A stretch of DNA of 64,000 nt from Micropterix aruncella (Eukaryota; Arthropoda; Insecta; Lepidoptera; Micropterigidae). The notes under the pieces are model-generated. The model ran no database searches and had not been told where the DNA came from. It was given only the letters and a program-made list of their open reading frames with translations. Position 1 is the first letter of the stretch; every line of letters begins with the position of its first letter. Both the position numbers and the translations under genes were made by a program. Positions 11,040 to 24,700 of the stretch are shown here, piece after piece. Where the stretch lies: the NCBI GenBank assembly GCA_944548615.1, contig OX155963.1, forward strand, positions 32,383,412 to 32,447,411. Direction: 5' to 3'.

Positions 11040-11357
11040 ATATCTGTACTTTTAGTTTAAAATGCATAACGTAGATTTAATTTGATTATTTAACATTTTA
11101 CTGACAATTTGAATATTACGATAAATAATTTTACTACGTATCTTTTCGAATCACTAACTGCTTCAAATATTAAGCTTCTATTTTGATTATTTATATTTAT
11201 AGTTTGACAATCTAGTAGTTAATTCTTGACTAACTATGTATGTTCAGTAAAGAGTAGTAACGAAACTTACTACATAACCCAATTATTTTGACACGTCCAA
11301 GAGCGGTCTTTAGCCGTCAATTGGACATGACGAAAATGTAATGTAATGTAATGTAAT
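11040..11357 (+). repeat. LINE 3' UTR with (TAATG)n tail
   Basis: It shares its 3' part with 34700-35145: gacacgtccaagagcgg, aattggacatgacg and a (taatg)n tail. This is typical of a CR1/Jockey-like LINE 3' end in the plus orientation. Confidence 0.6.
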
Positions 11358-11554
11358 TGTAGTAGCCGACAACTCCAAAATGTTCATAATTCAGAATACC
11401 AATGGTGAGGTGCTTATTTATAATTCCACCTCTGATTCGTTATCAAACTCGGTGCGAGAAACTAGAGGCCTTCGAAATGTGTGAATTAAATACATCTGTT
11501 TCGTGCAGCTTCGAGATTAAAGATAATTATGATATTCGCGCATAATATTATTAC

Positions 11555-11730
11555 CATTTCAACCACGATGTAAGAGTCATCATCTCTCTCATCCAGTCTT
11601 CTGTAGTGAAGGTTGTAATGCAGAACAGTGTCGGCTAGCGCATTGGGAGAAGACCAGTGGATGATGGCGTAGTCGGTGGCCACGTTTGTCGCGTGGACCT
11701 TCATTGGAGCCGTCGGAAGAACACCGTAAC
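11555..11730 (-). CDS. Exon H: first half of FN3-2
   Basis: The acceptor (tgtttcag) lies just above 11730 and the donor gtaata just below 11555, phase 1 in and 0 out. It reads GYGVLPTAPMKVHATNVA, then YAIIHWSSPNAL and LHYNLHYRRL. The LP.AP linker, core Trp and YNLHYR strand are standard FN3. FN3-1 has the same linker (ILPSAPAEV). Confidence 0.88.
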
Positions 11731-12023
11731 CTGAAACAAAGACGCACTCATCTTAAAATCCTATACAGGGTGGCTCGGTCGACAGTGGATCATCAGTACA
11801 TAGTGAATAACTCAAATATCTAAGAGATATCGTGTGTGTGTATGTGTGTGCGCGTATATGTGCGCGCGTGTGTTTGTTTGTGTGTGCGTGTGGGGAAGTT
11901 ATGGAGGCGTGCAGCCGACAGGCAGAGAGGCTAAATTAAACAGAAGCATGCAGTTCGCGCAATAGCGCGTGTGCCGTTTGATACATGCAAAGGGGCCCCC
12001 CGACATTTTGATAGCTTAAGGGC

Positions 12024-12296
12024 CCCTATTCAGTATTCAGTATTCAATTTATTAATTCAGAATATACAATAAAAGCATGAATTATGAATTAAAGTTAGAA
12101 TTGAATATTAGAATTCGTTAGTTGCAAGTAATATATTAATATTATGTAGATATAAAACTATTAAAGCATAAATATTAATGCGATAATAGCGTTGACTAAA
12201 GTCGGCTTTACACGGTAGACAAAAAAAAATTAAAAACATAGAGCTGAATCCATGTACATGAGTATATATATAAAAATGAGATACATATAAAATACC
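12024..12296 (-). repeat. LINE 3' end with (GAATACT)n tail
   Basis: The same sequence as 6508-6700: tandem cagtatt units and then tcagaatatacaataaaagc. It lies inside the left arm of the foldback, splitting aagggcccctat from ataagttaatccgg. Confidence 0.6.
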
Positions 12297-12390
12297 TATA
12301 TAAGTTAATCCGGCACTGCCGAATAACGGATGCTAACTCAATTTTATCTGGTTTGGACCTTCTTACGGACCTTTTTACGAAACTCTATAT

Positions 12391-14004
12391 CTCCTATAGA
12401 CCCAAACAATTATTTCAAATTCCTCGGCAGAAAAATCACCCATCAGGGAAAAGACGTCTCGGGCGATCATGTTATAGAGCATTTCAAAAGTTGCCTGGCG
12501 AAAATAGATGCCTTGCTAATTTCTGGCCCTCGTAAGGCCTGGATCTATGACAATTATCTAACGTCACATTTGTCATGGCCCTTTCTTATTTACGATTTTA
12601 CCAAAACCCAACTGTCCCGTCTAGATGCGCTGGTGACAGCTAGTTTAAAATCCTGGCTGTCCTTAGCCAAACCAGCTGACCCCTCGACTCTCTTCAGGTC
12701 CAAACAAAATTTTGGGCTAGCGCTTAAACTGCCCTCTCTGCTCTACGCCAACTCCAGAATAACCAAAAATTCGATTCTGTGCAATTCCAAAGATCCGGCA
12801 ATATCGAAGCACGTAATAAGTGGCCGTAGTGATTCAAATGATCTACAAGCCCGCGTAGACTTCCACAAAAAGTTCCTTACTGGAATCAGCCAGAATGGCA
12901 CTGGTCTGGGGTATGGCAGTACAACCACGAGCGACGTGGACTTGAAGAAGTCTCTTTTGCGGGGAGATTACGACAGCAAGAGTATGGCTCATGCTATTGG
13001 CCTTCAATGCCAGAATGATTGGACAACAATTGGGGACTTTTGCATTCCGCCTCCAATGCACTGGAAGGTAATGCTCTATGACTGGACGCCAGAGATGCTG
13101 AAATTTTATTTGAATGCCTTTCAGCATACACTTCCAGACCCCAGTAACCTCGCTCGTTGGAGCTTTGCCGAGGATAGTTCTTGTCCCCTCTGTAGCAATA
13201 CCCCTTGCACAGCTAGACACATTCTAGCTGGCTGCAAGGTGGCCTTAGATCAAGGACGGTACACTTACCGCCATGACAAAGTTCTCGCTGTTATTCGCGA
13301 GGTAATTAGTCTCTCAGTGGCTCGTGCCAACAAGGGTTTGACAGTATCCTCCAAACCCCCAATATAGTTTGTGCGGGATGGCTCTAAAGGCAAAAAACAT
13401 TTAACTACAAAACCTTTCTCAATAATCGAGAAAGCTACAGATTGGATTCTGGAGGTTGATTCGGTCTCTAAGCAGTATAAATTCCCTGAAAGTCTCGGAT
13501 GCACAGCCCTCCGTCCAGATATAACTCTTTACTCTCTATCTCGGAAGGTGGCTCTTATTGTAGAATTAACTGTTCCATGGGAATCAAATATCCCAAAAGA
13601 CCACGAGTACAAATTAAATAAATACCATGATCTTGCAAATGCCGTAACCCGGAACGGCTTCACTGTTCACCTTCACGCGGTGGAAGTTGGCGCTCGTGGC
13701 CTGCCAGCTAAATCTCTATTTCACCTCTTTAAAGATCTTGGAATTTCCAGAAAAATAATCAACTCTTTCTTAGAAAAATTATCTAAAACTGCGATTTGCG
13801 CATCTCAAATTCTATGGCTTCGAAGGGGGAGTGAATGGGTGGCAAGGTGAACGCTCACATGTGGCAAGACAGCTGTCCTAAACCTACCACAGCCGGTTCG
13901 TAAGTCCGGAATCCACTGCTCACCCCCCAGAAGTGTAAAAAATAGTATTATGATGGGCCCGACTCCGGTCGGTGAATTCCATGGCAGCTCCGTTTGTATT
14001 TATT
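12391..14004 (+). pseudogene. 5'-truncated LINE with CCHC and restriction-like endonuclease, copy 1
   Basis: Two frames (to 13367, and 13371-13850) represent one ORF cut by a single stop: TAG at 13365-13367, where copy 2 has CAG. The product has the end of an RT (FKFLGRKI), a CCHC knuckle CPLCSNTPCTARHILAGC, and a downstream RPDI...IVELTVPWE region. This fits the C-terminal endonuclease of R2/R4/NeSL/Hero-type LINEs; the exact clade is not settled. It is nearly identical to copy 2 at 37185-38928. The 5' end is truncated at about 12391. The 3' UTR ends gctccgtttgtatttatt. Confidence 0.8.
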
Positions 14005-14215
14005 TATATACAAAGGACCGACTTTTTCATTGTTAAATATGCAAATATCATTAAATATAAATATATTTATATACATACATAATATATTTTTATCTATTTT
14101 GTATCTTCCTTTCACCTCACTTCCCATCCTTATTCCCCTCATTCTCAAGGTTTTTATTGCATTGTATGTAGTTCTGTTTGGTTCCAGAATAAAATAAAAT
14201 AAAATAAAAAATAAA
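14005..14215 (+). repeat. AT-rich LINE-like 3' tail with (ATAAA)n
   Basis: The segment ends in aataaaataaaataaaat at about 14189-14210, after a T/C-rich 3' UTR-like stretch. It looks like a LINE 3' end in the plus direction. No coding. Confidence 0.4.
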
Positions 14216-14369
14216 GCCTAAATTGTATGTCCATGCATACATGCTTAAGTTTGAATTGCTGTACATGGAATTGAGTTAGCATCGCTCATTCGGCAGTGCC
14301 GGATTAACTTAAATAGGGCCCTTAGGCTGCCGAAATCTCGGAGGGACCCTTTGCACTTTTCGGGGCCGC

Positions 14370-15078
14370 TTTGGGCTGTCAGACATTCTGTACATAACTT
14401 AAAGGGGGTCCTAAGCTATAGCTTGTGTAGCTTATACGAAAATCGGGCACTGCTCATTCCTACATGCACTCACATGCACATTCATCCTACAGGTATACTA
14501 CACACAAACAAACGCTATCCATCACACAGACTTACTACACACCCATAAATCATCACCCATTTATAATTACATACACATAGCGTAGGTAATTATAAATTTA
14601 AAATTATTTTCTGCTTCTTTGCTATATGTATCTCCATATTCTGTATTCCTTTTTGGGACACAGAAGGAGCCTACCCCAAGATTGTGCACATTTTCGACTG
14701 CTCATCGCTCGAAGTCGCCCGTTTTGTATTGTGAGGTAGATAGCCACCCCTGTGGGTGCATGCCTTCTTGCAGGTTCTCCCGGTGTAGATGCCCCCGACG
14801 GAGGCCTGCCATTTGCAGCCGGAGCCAGGACTACTCAGTAGCATTGATTCACCATCTCATCGCCTACCATTCACCCTACTACATTATAATTATTTTTCAT
14901 TACACTGTTTATAACTTTTGTACGTAAGCTAACACTTGTATATATCATAATGTTAGATAGTAAGTGAAGTGTTAATATTTATTTGATTCAATAAACGGTT
15001 CAGGGGGTGCAGGAGGGGGAAGAAACCATTCTGGTACGCTAGAGGTTGTCGATGCACGATATCCCGGGCAGATAAAAC
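14370..15078. other. Unassigned intronic sequence
   Basis: No exon of the host gene and no recognised element. It contains a modest GC-rich patch at about 14650-14830 with a Cys-rich open frame that matches nothing I know, and an AATAAA near 14990. Confidence 0.4.
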
Positions 15079-15082
15079 GACC

Positions 15083-15704
15083 TGTTGGAGACTCCGTCCA
15101 ACATACCCACAACAAAAAAGTAATTTCTATAGAATCGAAATCGCAAACACGCTCGAATATACACGAGCCAGCTGCAATTGATTTCCAACTAAATTCGGCA
15201 TTTTATGCACAGTCAAACGATGACTAATGTCATTTCTTCTGATCGATACGAATTAACACACTTATTTCTCACCCCACTCATAACTATTGCATCATTCACA
15301 CGATATAAAACGCAGTACATTTCGATCGATCAACATCATTCCCTTAGTGGACAGTTACCGCGGCTACACATCATTCCCCTGTTGGGCAGTTATCGCGACT
15401 ACACTTCATTATCAAGGAGTACCTGCATTATCCGCGATACCGACCGTCAAGCCACGCTCCTCGACTACACACTTCGGACACACTACCACGACTTCACCTC
15501 GCGCCCACACTACCTACACAACGGCGAAATATCAATCAAGGCGTTACGAACTGGCAACCTACTACAGACCTTCTGAATAAATACTTCGACTTCAACTACA
15601 ACGACTTTCAATAACGGAGAAAACTTCCTGATGAGAACCACCCTTCGCTCACAATCAATTGGACTGGGGAACACTGCAGGATGAAGATGTCAATCCTCAT
15701 CACA
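15083..15704 (+). mobile_element. Solo LTR, copy 1
   Basis: It starts TGTTGGAGACTCCGTCCAAC and ends near catcaca, flanked by gacc (15079-15082) and gaac (15705-15708), a slightly decayed 4-bp duplication. It contains a TATA-like cgatataaaa at about 15301 and a polyadenylation signal gaataaat near 15575. It is related to the minus-strand LTR at 30759-31360. No internal retroelement region adjoins it. Confidence 0.65.
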
Positions 15705-16097
15705 GAACAGGACCTACAAGAGACGAACAACAAGACCACCCAGACCGCATATTTTTGGAGAGACGTGTCCTGTATGTGAGGCGTCCAATAATGAATGCCT
15801 ATGGCAAAATGTATACAAAATGTATATAAATTTATATAAATGTAAATATAAATGTAAATGTGCGCCGCTCTATAGTAATCCGCTCTATAGTAATGCTATA
15901 GCTCTATAGTAAACCCCGCTCTATGTAAATGTAAATGTAAATATAAATTTATATACATTTTGCCGTAAGCAAACCCGAGCTAATCGCCATTTGAGGGGTT
16001 AACTAACTAACTATTCCTTTTAATTATATTGTAAGTAAATAACTTAAAACAGTATTCGCTTTGCTAGCATTAGATATTGTTTATATTTTATCATTAC

Positions 16098-16302
16098 CTT
16101 GAAGTAGACAATTGCTGTATTCAGGCATCTGACGCATGCACTTGAAGTAGTTGAAGTCTATGCTGGTGACATTTCCTGTGCAGAGCGAGAGACACAGGTC
16201 CGTGAGACCCCTGTTCTTGCAACAAGGCGTGTGGTCCATGCCGTTTGACAGACACGTGAAGGCCGCAGGGGCCCACGGCGCGCACACCATCAATTCTGTT
16301 AC
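16098..16302 (-). CDS. Exon G: end of DB-3 and DB-4
   Basis: The acceptor (atatttcag) lies just above 16302 and the donor gtaatg just below 16098, phase 0 in and 1 out. It reads VTELMVCAPWAPAAFTCLSN, then GMDHTPCCKNRGLTDLC and LSLC, then C residues in FKCMRQ and NCLLQG. It completes the DB-3 module of exon F (NPRRTKNLD followed by VTEL). The DHTPCC signature links it to DB-6. Confidence 0.9.
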
Positions 16303-16606
16303 CTGAAATATAAGTTATAAATACAAACTTAGTACTACTATTTTTTTTATTTTTTTTTTTTATTTTAAACATAACATGCAGAATTCATAAAATGGTCATA
16401 CTAAGTAATGGTACGAAGTAAACGACAACCCACATTCAAATGACCATGCTCAGCGCATGCCCAACTAGGCCGAATATAGCCTGTATCTGGGAATACGATT
16501 TTCAGACTTTGGTGGAGAAGCATAACTGACGTGTGTACTCGTACACATACATATACACATGTATAGATACATAAACTTAAATACACTCATATATAAATAT
16601 TTTAAT

Positions 16607-17403
<797 letters not shown>

Positions 17404-17450
17404 AGTAATAAACATAATTTCAATTTGAAAAAATAATAATTTACACATTT

Positions 17451-18005
<555 letters not shown>

Positions 18006-18299
18006 GAATCCGATCAAGGGAATCCTTCGTCACGATGTAAGTGGCTTTTATAATTATTTACTTTATAATCATCTTATTGATCAATTCTAAAAGGTATATA
18101 TATATATATATATATACACATATATATGTAGATACATATACTTAAATACATACATATATAAATATACTCATCGATACGCATTCACATATACCTACATATG
18201 TATATACACATTTATGCAGGTATATTATTTTTAAAAGATGATTTGCAGAAGATCATTCTCTGTCCTTGAACGACCTATATCGTCAAGAAGCCATTTTTT

Positions 18300-18655
18300 A
18301 TTTTTTTATTGAATAAAAAGGTACTTTATTTTTTTTTTATGTCGTCATCAAGATGGTTGAATATTTTGGGTGCTATAAAATTTAATTGTATTTGGGCAAA
18401 TGATGAATTAACTCGTGGAACGGCATAATTCAAGCCTGCAGATGCTCTTGTAGTTCTGTATTGCTGGCTTCGTGGTCGTTTATCAAGGGTTCGATGGAAG
18501 AACATGAGTGACTGTTTCACAAACAGCTGGCGTATATCTAATACCTTACTTTCTTGGAAAAGCATGTTGGAATCATATCGTGGGGGTCTTCTATTGATTG
18601 TTTCTTGTGGGGCCTTCTTCAATTGTTTTATGTATTTATTTATCTCATATTTCAT
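18300..18655 (-). mobile_element. Jockey-like LINE C-terminal remnant
   Basis: The minus frame of 109 residues has the typical end of a non-LTR RT: YDSNMLFQESKVLDIRQLF, then RTTRASAGLNYAVPRVNSSF and FNHLDDDIKKK. It is 5'-truncated near 18655. A related tail lies at 44640-45370. Confidence 0.65.
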
Positions 18656-18679
18656 ATCTTATATTTGAACGCCATTCCT

Positions 18680-19297
18680 ATTCTATGCAGTGGACAGCTT
18701 CAGCAAGATCTTCACAAGATCAAAGCGTGGACGGAAGATTGGTTGCTTACCTTAAACATTGAGAAATGTGTAGTGCTTCATATCGGGAAAAGCAACCCCA
18801 ACAAACAATACTTTCTGGCAAACGCCCAACTAGAAGCAGTCAAGCAACAAAAAGATCTTGGAATAACAATTATTGATGATCTCAAATGGGAGAAACACAT
18901 ATTTACAATTGCTAAGTGAGCCAACTCTACTCTCTATCTAATAAGCAAAGCTTTCCAACATCTGTCAATAGAGGTTTTTATCAAGATCTACAAGGCATAT
19001 GTGAGACCTATTCTTGAGTATGGCTATCAGATGTAGATATTCTGGTAAACGTTCAACGAAGGGCAACCAAAATGTCAGTGGGCCTGAAGAATAGGAATTA
19101 TGAAGATCGCTTGAAATTACTTGGAATTACTACACTCAAACAAAGAAGACAAAGAGGGGACCTGATTGAGACATATAAAATTCTAACACACTATTACGAC
19201 GTACCTGCACTGAAGAATATTTACAAATTCAACGTCAACACAAATCTTCGAGGTCACAACAATAAACTCAACAGTACAAAATTTAAATCTAATCCTC
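18680..19297 (+). pseudogene. CR1-like LINE reverse transcriptase, first piece
   Basis: Frames broken by stops and shifts encode the RT C-terminal half: LQQDLHKIKAWTEDWLL, then KDLGITIIDDLKWEKHI, then after breaks NYEDRLKLLGITTLKQRRQ. The reading is interrupted at TTAA 19298-19301 by the piggyBac-like element. It resumes at 20752 and again after the gypsy element at 26587. All three pieces share one orientation. Confidence 0.8.
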
Positions 19298-19301
19298 TTA
19301 A

Positions 19302-20751
19302 CCCGCTGAGCACGTAACATCCATTTGGGGACATGTATGGCGGCCGCCTACAATCCGAAACATCCGATTTTGGATATAGCGCTCGGCTCTTACGAAAATG
19401 TCGTTTAAATTTCGAAATGCGATTGTATATTCTATCGAATGATGCCATAATATAGCCAAATATGCAACACTATGAAATTGCTCGATTGCCGCATGCGATG
19501 TTAGAAATATGAATTACTACATCCCTTACAAAATCGATGACCTCATTTCTGACGACAGTCGCGAACTGCCCATTCGCCGCGGCGTATAATTCCGCGACGT
19601 GTTGTGTTGTGAATTGTTTTGTGTATATAAGTGCAGTGCATACCGGATAAAAGTAAGTAATTTCCATTTTTAAGTAGTTTAGGCCTTAGGATTAAACAAT
19701 TTACACAGCCCATTTGCTGTTTTTCACGAATTTTCGAAGAAAACACATTGGCAAAACCAAACGGCGAGCGAAATATGGCCGTATTTATTTTGTAATGTTT
19801 GTGAAATATTCCGTTATATCGCGAAACATGACGTAATGTCGCTTTAATTTACTAATAAAATAGGTATTGCTTCATTTACATCCTAAGTTATCACATAATT
19901 AGGCGTATTTTGAACATTATATGTTGTTTTCTAATATGGCTCGCGAAAATGAAACTTGTTTTGATAATTACTATGAGAGAAAAAAGTGCGATTTTCCGTA
20001 GTTTTTCGATGAAATGTGACTCTTTGGAGTATAGTAATTAGTTATTAGACATATAATAAGTCTATGATAAGACAATATAATTGAAAAAATCTAACGAATT
20101 TTATATTATGGGCATTCAAAGTTTATTATTAGGTTCGGAAGTCGGAAACTCTCAAAACTTTAGATTTTTCTATAATATCAGACAAAGCTCAAAGTTCTGG
20201 TGTGATTTCTAAGAAGAAGTGATGTAGTAATAAAGTTATTTTGAAAGAATTTCATATAAAAAAATACCATAAGTAGTCACAAATTAAAAATTAAAAAAAT
20301 TTTTTTTTACGAGAATACATACAATTTTTCTTGGCTGAATAAATAAATATTTTTTCCGTATTTTTGTATGCAAATAAGTAAAAAAAAAATATCGTTTTGG
20401 TAAAGCATTTAATAAAGAACATAACTGTATTTACAATTTTTGATATTTACAAAAACTGTATTTACAAAAAAATCGAAATGATTTTATAGGCGAGTTTTTT
20501 CAGTTTGCCAATTTTGTAATATTTATTCATTATTATCTTAATTGTTTTACGAGATAAGGTTATAATGTTTTATATGTCAAATTTCAATGCGATCATTTTT
20601 CTATTTATATTTTTTTAATCCGATTAGTGGTTTATAAGTTATGATCGTTTTTCTCAAGGCCGTTGACTCGCGTCGATTTTTTGCGCGAATATGTCGCGCG
20701 CAAAAGTGATGTTTTTGGGCGCGGTGAGTTTTTACCTCGCAACGTGAGGGG
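19302..20751. mobile_element. piggyBac-like non-autonomous element
   Basis: It is flanked by TTAA on both sides (19298-19301 and 20752-20755), the piggyBac target duplication. The ends are CCCGCTGAGCACG on the left and, inverted, CCCCTCACGTTGCG on the right, similar but imperfect TIRs. The 1450-bp interior is AT-rich with no convincing transposase. The LINE reading frame continues across the site if the element and one TTAA are removed. Confidence 0.75.
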
Positions 20752-20799
20752 TTAAGAATATTCTGCCAAATAGAATGGTGGACATGTGGCATAAACTAC
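20752..20799 (+). pseudogene. CR1-like LINE, second piece
   Basis: A 48-bp sliver between the piggyBac-like and gypsy insertions. Read in frame it gives NILPNRMVDMWHKL, a typical region near the end of CR1-type RTs. It ends with CTAC (20796-20799), the gypsy target duplication. Confidence 0.8.
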
Positions 20800-21158
20800 T
20801 TTAGGGAATGCTTCTGTTGGGCTGCACCGATGCAGGTTGGTGCCGCCGTCGAAGGGACGAACGAGTGGCCCTATTACTTCACACTCGTTGTCCGGGTTAT
20901 ATAGTATGTTCTGACTCCAATTTATTGTCCGATGTTCACCAGTGAAAGTCCACAACTTGATATAACTGATTTTATTGTATTCCTTTAACACAGTACAAGG
21001 AAGTGTGAGCGTTGCACAGTGCAATGCGCGCGCGCGATGCCAACGGGATGATTATGACGACTGGTGGCCGAGCTGAGGGGCCCAGACCGTGGGGGGAGAG
21101 ACGTAAGGGCAGGCGGATGCGATGACTGAACCAGTCATCATCATCATGTGCCGTTACA
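20800..21158 (-). mobile_element. 3' LTR of Ty3/gypsy element
   Basis: This 359-bp repeat is nearly identical to 26229-26586. The only difference seen is near 20877 (tattacttcac against tattctttac). On the minus strand it starts TGTAACGGCACATG. CTAC duplications flank the whole element at 20796-20799 and 26587-26590. Confidence 0.93.
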
Positions 21159-21171
21159 TCACTCCTTCCCC
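21159..21171 (-). promoter_or_regulatory. Polypurine tract
   Basis: The minus strand reads GGGGAAGGAGTGA directly before the 3' LTR, as expected for the plus-strand primer of an LTR retroelement. Confidence 0.7.
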
Positions 21172-21743
21172 AGAAAATTCGTTATTTTCGTTATAATCTT
21201 AAGATAATTTTTACATGAAAATGTTACGGTGTGTGTAAAATTGTAAACATTGTAAAATTGTAAAAAAATTGTAAAATTGTAAAAATAAGAATGTTTTTTT
21301 AAAAAAAATTAAATGTAAACTGTTTCTCGTTGTTTGTGTTATTTTTTATTTTTTTGTACATTGTCTCGTTGACCTTGAGCGTCAACGATGTTCACGTCAC
21401 TTGCACTTTACTACACTGGGAACGGTGGATTCCTCGGTTCAGATGTTCCGCTGGTTGCCTGTGTTGTGAATGCTTGTGGAAAAACTCTTTTCCTCATCCA
21501 ACTCTCCGTCGATCCTTTGCATTTCTTCGTTATTACGTAGACAATGGCTGCTGTCATTCCTGTGGCGATTGAGATAATCAGGATGTCGGACGTTGTCGCC
21601 GCTGCCGCTGCTGACGATGAGCTGGCTCCCATGTTGCTTGCGGTTGGTTTCTGGTTGGTATGTCGATGGATGCCTGATGATGACTGTTGTCAGTGTGTGT
21701 ATTCTGCCTTATTGTCGACTCGTTTTTTTCTGTTGGCGTCGAA
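21172..21743 (-). other. Gypsy sequence between pol and 3' LTR
   Basis: About 570 bp between the pol stop and the PPT. No envelope-like frame was recognised, so the element lacks env. Confidence 0.6.
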
Positions 21744-24700
21744 TTATTGCGTAGTACTAATTTCTGCGAAGCGAACAGTCGGTTTTATTGTGCGTCCACT
21801 CCGAGACCTTTGTACCGTTGATTGCGTTGACGTGGTGTCTTTATTGATCGGTTCTCGTAATGCTTCTGTGTTGTCTTTAGGAGACGTATTTGATGCTTCG
21901 TGCTTGTCGCTGCATAAAAACGCTGGTTTCAGCCGGTCAAGCGAAATATTTTCTTCTTTTCCGTTTTGCATGATTGTGAAAAATTTGTCTCGTCTTTTCA
22001 AAACTTCGAATGGTCCTTCAAATGGAGAAGTTAAAGGTTTCTTTACCCTGTCTATTCTGAGAAAAACATGACTGCATTTTTGAAGTTCTGGGTGAATGAA
22101 GACGTGTGTTTCCTGGTTGTTCCTTTTTGGTACAGCTGCTAAGTCCTGTATGTGGCTTCTTAGTTTATCGACGAAGTCCATATGTAGATTAGATTTTTTG
22201 GATGTTTCGAAAAATTCTCCGGGAAGCTTCATCGGTGTACCGTAGGTCAGCTCTGCTGCGCTGATCTTAGTGTCACTGCGTAGTGCTGCTCGAAGTCCCA
22301 TGAGAACTGTTGGCAATTCTTCTGTCCATTTTGATGTGCGGCCTCTTGCCATGATTGCCGCTTTGAGTGTTCTATGCAGTCTTTCCACCTTCCCATTTGA
22401 TTGAGGGTGGTAGGAGGTGGTTCTAGTCTTTTGAATACCCATTATTTTTGAAAGTTTTGCAAATAAATCGGATTCGAAATTCCGACCTCTGTCGGTTGTT
22501 ACGATTGCTGGGCAACCGAATCTACAGATCCAGTGCTCGTAGAATGTCCGTGCTGCGGTTTCTGCTGACATATCATTTACCGGAACAGCCTCTGGCCAAG
22601 AAGTCGTCCGATCTATCATCGTCATCAGATACCTACAGCCTTCTGATGTTTCTAATGGTCCTACGTAGTCGACATGTATGTGTTCGAATCTGCCTGCTTC
22701 GTTGAAATTGCTTAATGGTGCCCGTGTATGTCTGCCAATTTTTGCCTTTTGCCAAGAGATGCAGTTCTTTGTCCATTCTTGAACGTCTTTCAGCATATTC
22801 GGCCAAAAGAAACGTTCGCGAATAAGGTTTCTGGTCCCTCGAATACCGGGATGGGCGACGTCGTGGATGATATGAAAAGCCTGTTCTCTAAACGATTTTG
22901 TCAGGAATGGGCGAATTCTGTCTTCCGACGTGTCACAAACGATTGATGTTTGTGTGCCTGGGAAAATAAGTTTCCTCATATATCTGTTTTCGTGTGAAAA
23001 TAGTGCGATTTCGTCGTCGTCTTCTTGTTCTTCAGCGAGAGCCTTGTAGTCTAGTGGTGATGGACAGTTGATGGTTTCTATTCGGGATAGAAAATCTGCT
23101 ACAGGATTTTGTTCACCTGGTACGTGTTTTATGTCAGTGCAAAATTGAGCTATGTACGCCAATTGTCGTATTCTCCGAGGTGTCTCGTTTTTGGGATTGG
23201 CGTTTTTCTTCAGCGCATAGATCAAAGGTCGATGGTCGGTATAAATGACGACATCTCGTCCTTCTATAATATGTTTGAAGTGTTTAACTGCTTGGTATAT
23301 TGCAAGAAGCTCTCTATCATACGTACTGTATCTCTTTTGCGTATCTGTCATGCCTCTAGAAAAAAATCCGAGGGGTTCGACTTTGTTATTTATTTTTTGT
23401 TGTAGCGCTGCGCCGATAGAGAAATCTGACGCGTCGGTCATTAAAGCGATTTCGGCGCCGCGCGCGGGAAATGCTAAGGTACACGCGGCTCTTATGGCCT
23501 GTTTACACTGTTCGAATGCTTCTATTGCTTCTTCAGTGTAATTAATTACTCTTTTATCATTTTTCTTAGCGCCTATTAGGTATTTATTTAGATGATACTG
23601 CGCTTTTGCTGCATTTGGTATGCACGTGCGATAATAGTTCATCATACCTAGAAATTGTCTCAGCTGCTGTATTGTTATGGGTCGTTTATAGTTGGAAATC
23701 ACCTCGACTTTGTCCTCCAGTGGTCTGATGCCGTTTTGAGAGACTTGGTAGCCGAGATATTCGAGTGTTTGGCGGTTAAATTCACATTTGTCTAGATTGA
23801 GTTTGAGTCCGTACTGGTCGAGTCTTTGCAGTACGAGCCTCATGTCTTTTCTGTGGTCTTCTTCTGTTTCACTCGCTATCAAAATATCATCTATATAACA
23901 GAATGTATTGTCGAGTCCGCTTAGAACAGAATCCATGAAACGTTGGAATGTCTGTCCCGCATTTCTGAGTCCATAGCAACATCGTACGAACTCAAATAAT
24001 CCAAATGGGGTTATCATAGCGGTTTTTTTAATGTCCTCCTCTTTGATCGGAATTGAATTGTAGGCCCTGACAAGGTCAAGCTTAGAGAAAAACTTCTTAC
24101 CATGCAGCGTGTAGGTAAAATCTTGTATCCTGGGAATCGGGTATCGATCGGCTAAACTAATGGCATTTAATCGCCTATAGTCACCGCATAGTCGTAGCTC
24201 CCCGTTCTTCTTGGGTACTACGTGCAGGGCTGACGACCAACTAGATTTCGACTGTCTGCATACTCCAAGTTCCACTAGTTGCTCTAGTTGTTTTTTTACT
24301 TTTTCGTACCTGTCGGGTGGAAGTGGTCTCACTTTACAAAATACCGGTGGTCCTGTCGTTTCTATATGGTGTTCCACGTTGTGTTTGACTTCTGCGAAAT
24401 CCAATGTTGTCGCACGAGTTACACTCGGGAATTCGTTTAGGATATCCGCGAAAGGTTGGCATTCATTGACGATTTTGATTGTTGGTGAGTTTGATGTGTC
24501 GACTGACGTTTTGGTCGACAAATTCGTCTCTCCGTCAACGAGTCGTTTTTTTCGTAGATCGACGAGTAGGTGGTAGTGCTCTAAAAAATCGGCACCTAGG
24601 ATGGGCGAGCCGACGTCTGCTTCCACGAACTTCCAGATATATGGTCGTCGCAGATTGAGATTGAGTCGTAAAGTTCTTTCGCCGTAGGTTTTGATTTCTG

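Larger units (their letters stand above)
11985..14365. repeat. Composite foldback with later insertions
   Basis: The left arm (about 11985-12024, then 12297-12345) and the right arm (about 14258-14365) are inverted: ttaatccggcactgccgaat on the left pairs with attcggcagtgccggattaa on the right, and the aagggcccctat block also pairs. The left arm is split by a LINE 3' end (12024-12296). The interior holds the endonuclease LINE and an (ATAAA)n-tailed segment. The order of insertion is inferred. Confidence 0.65.

Noticed and set aside
12843..13220. Minus-strand frames opposite the endonuclease LINE (also 37767-38144)
   Set aside because: Shadows of the plus-strand LINE ORF; they recur only because the LINE copies are nearly identical.
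14619..14927. Cys-rich 102-codon plus-strand frame
   Set aside because: No known motif, no splice or promoter context, and Cys spacing is irregular; treated as chance.
21544..22071. Plus-strand 175-codon frame opposite pol
   Set aside because: Shadow of the minus-strand pol coding sequence.
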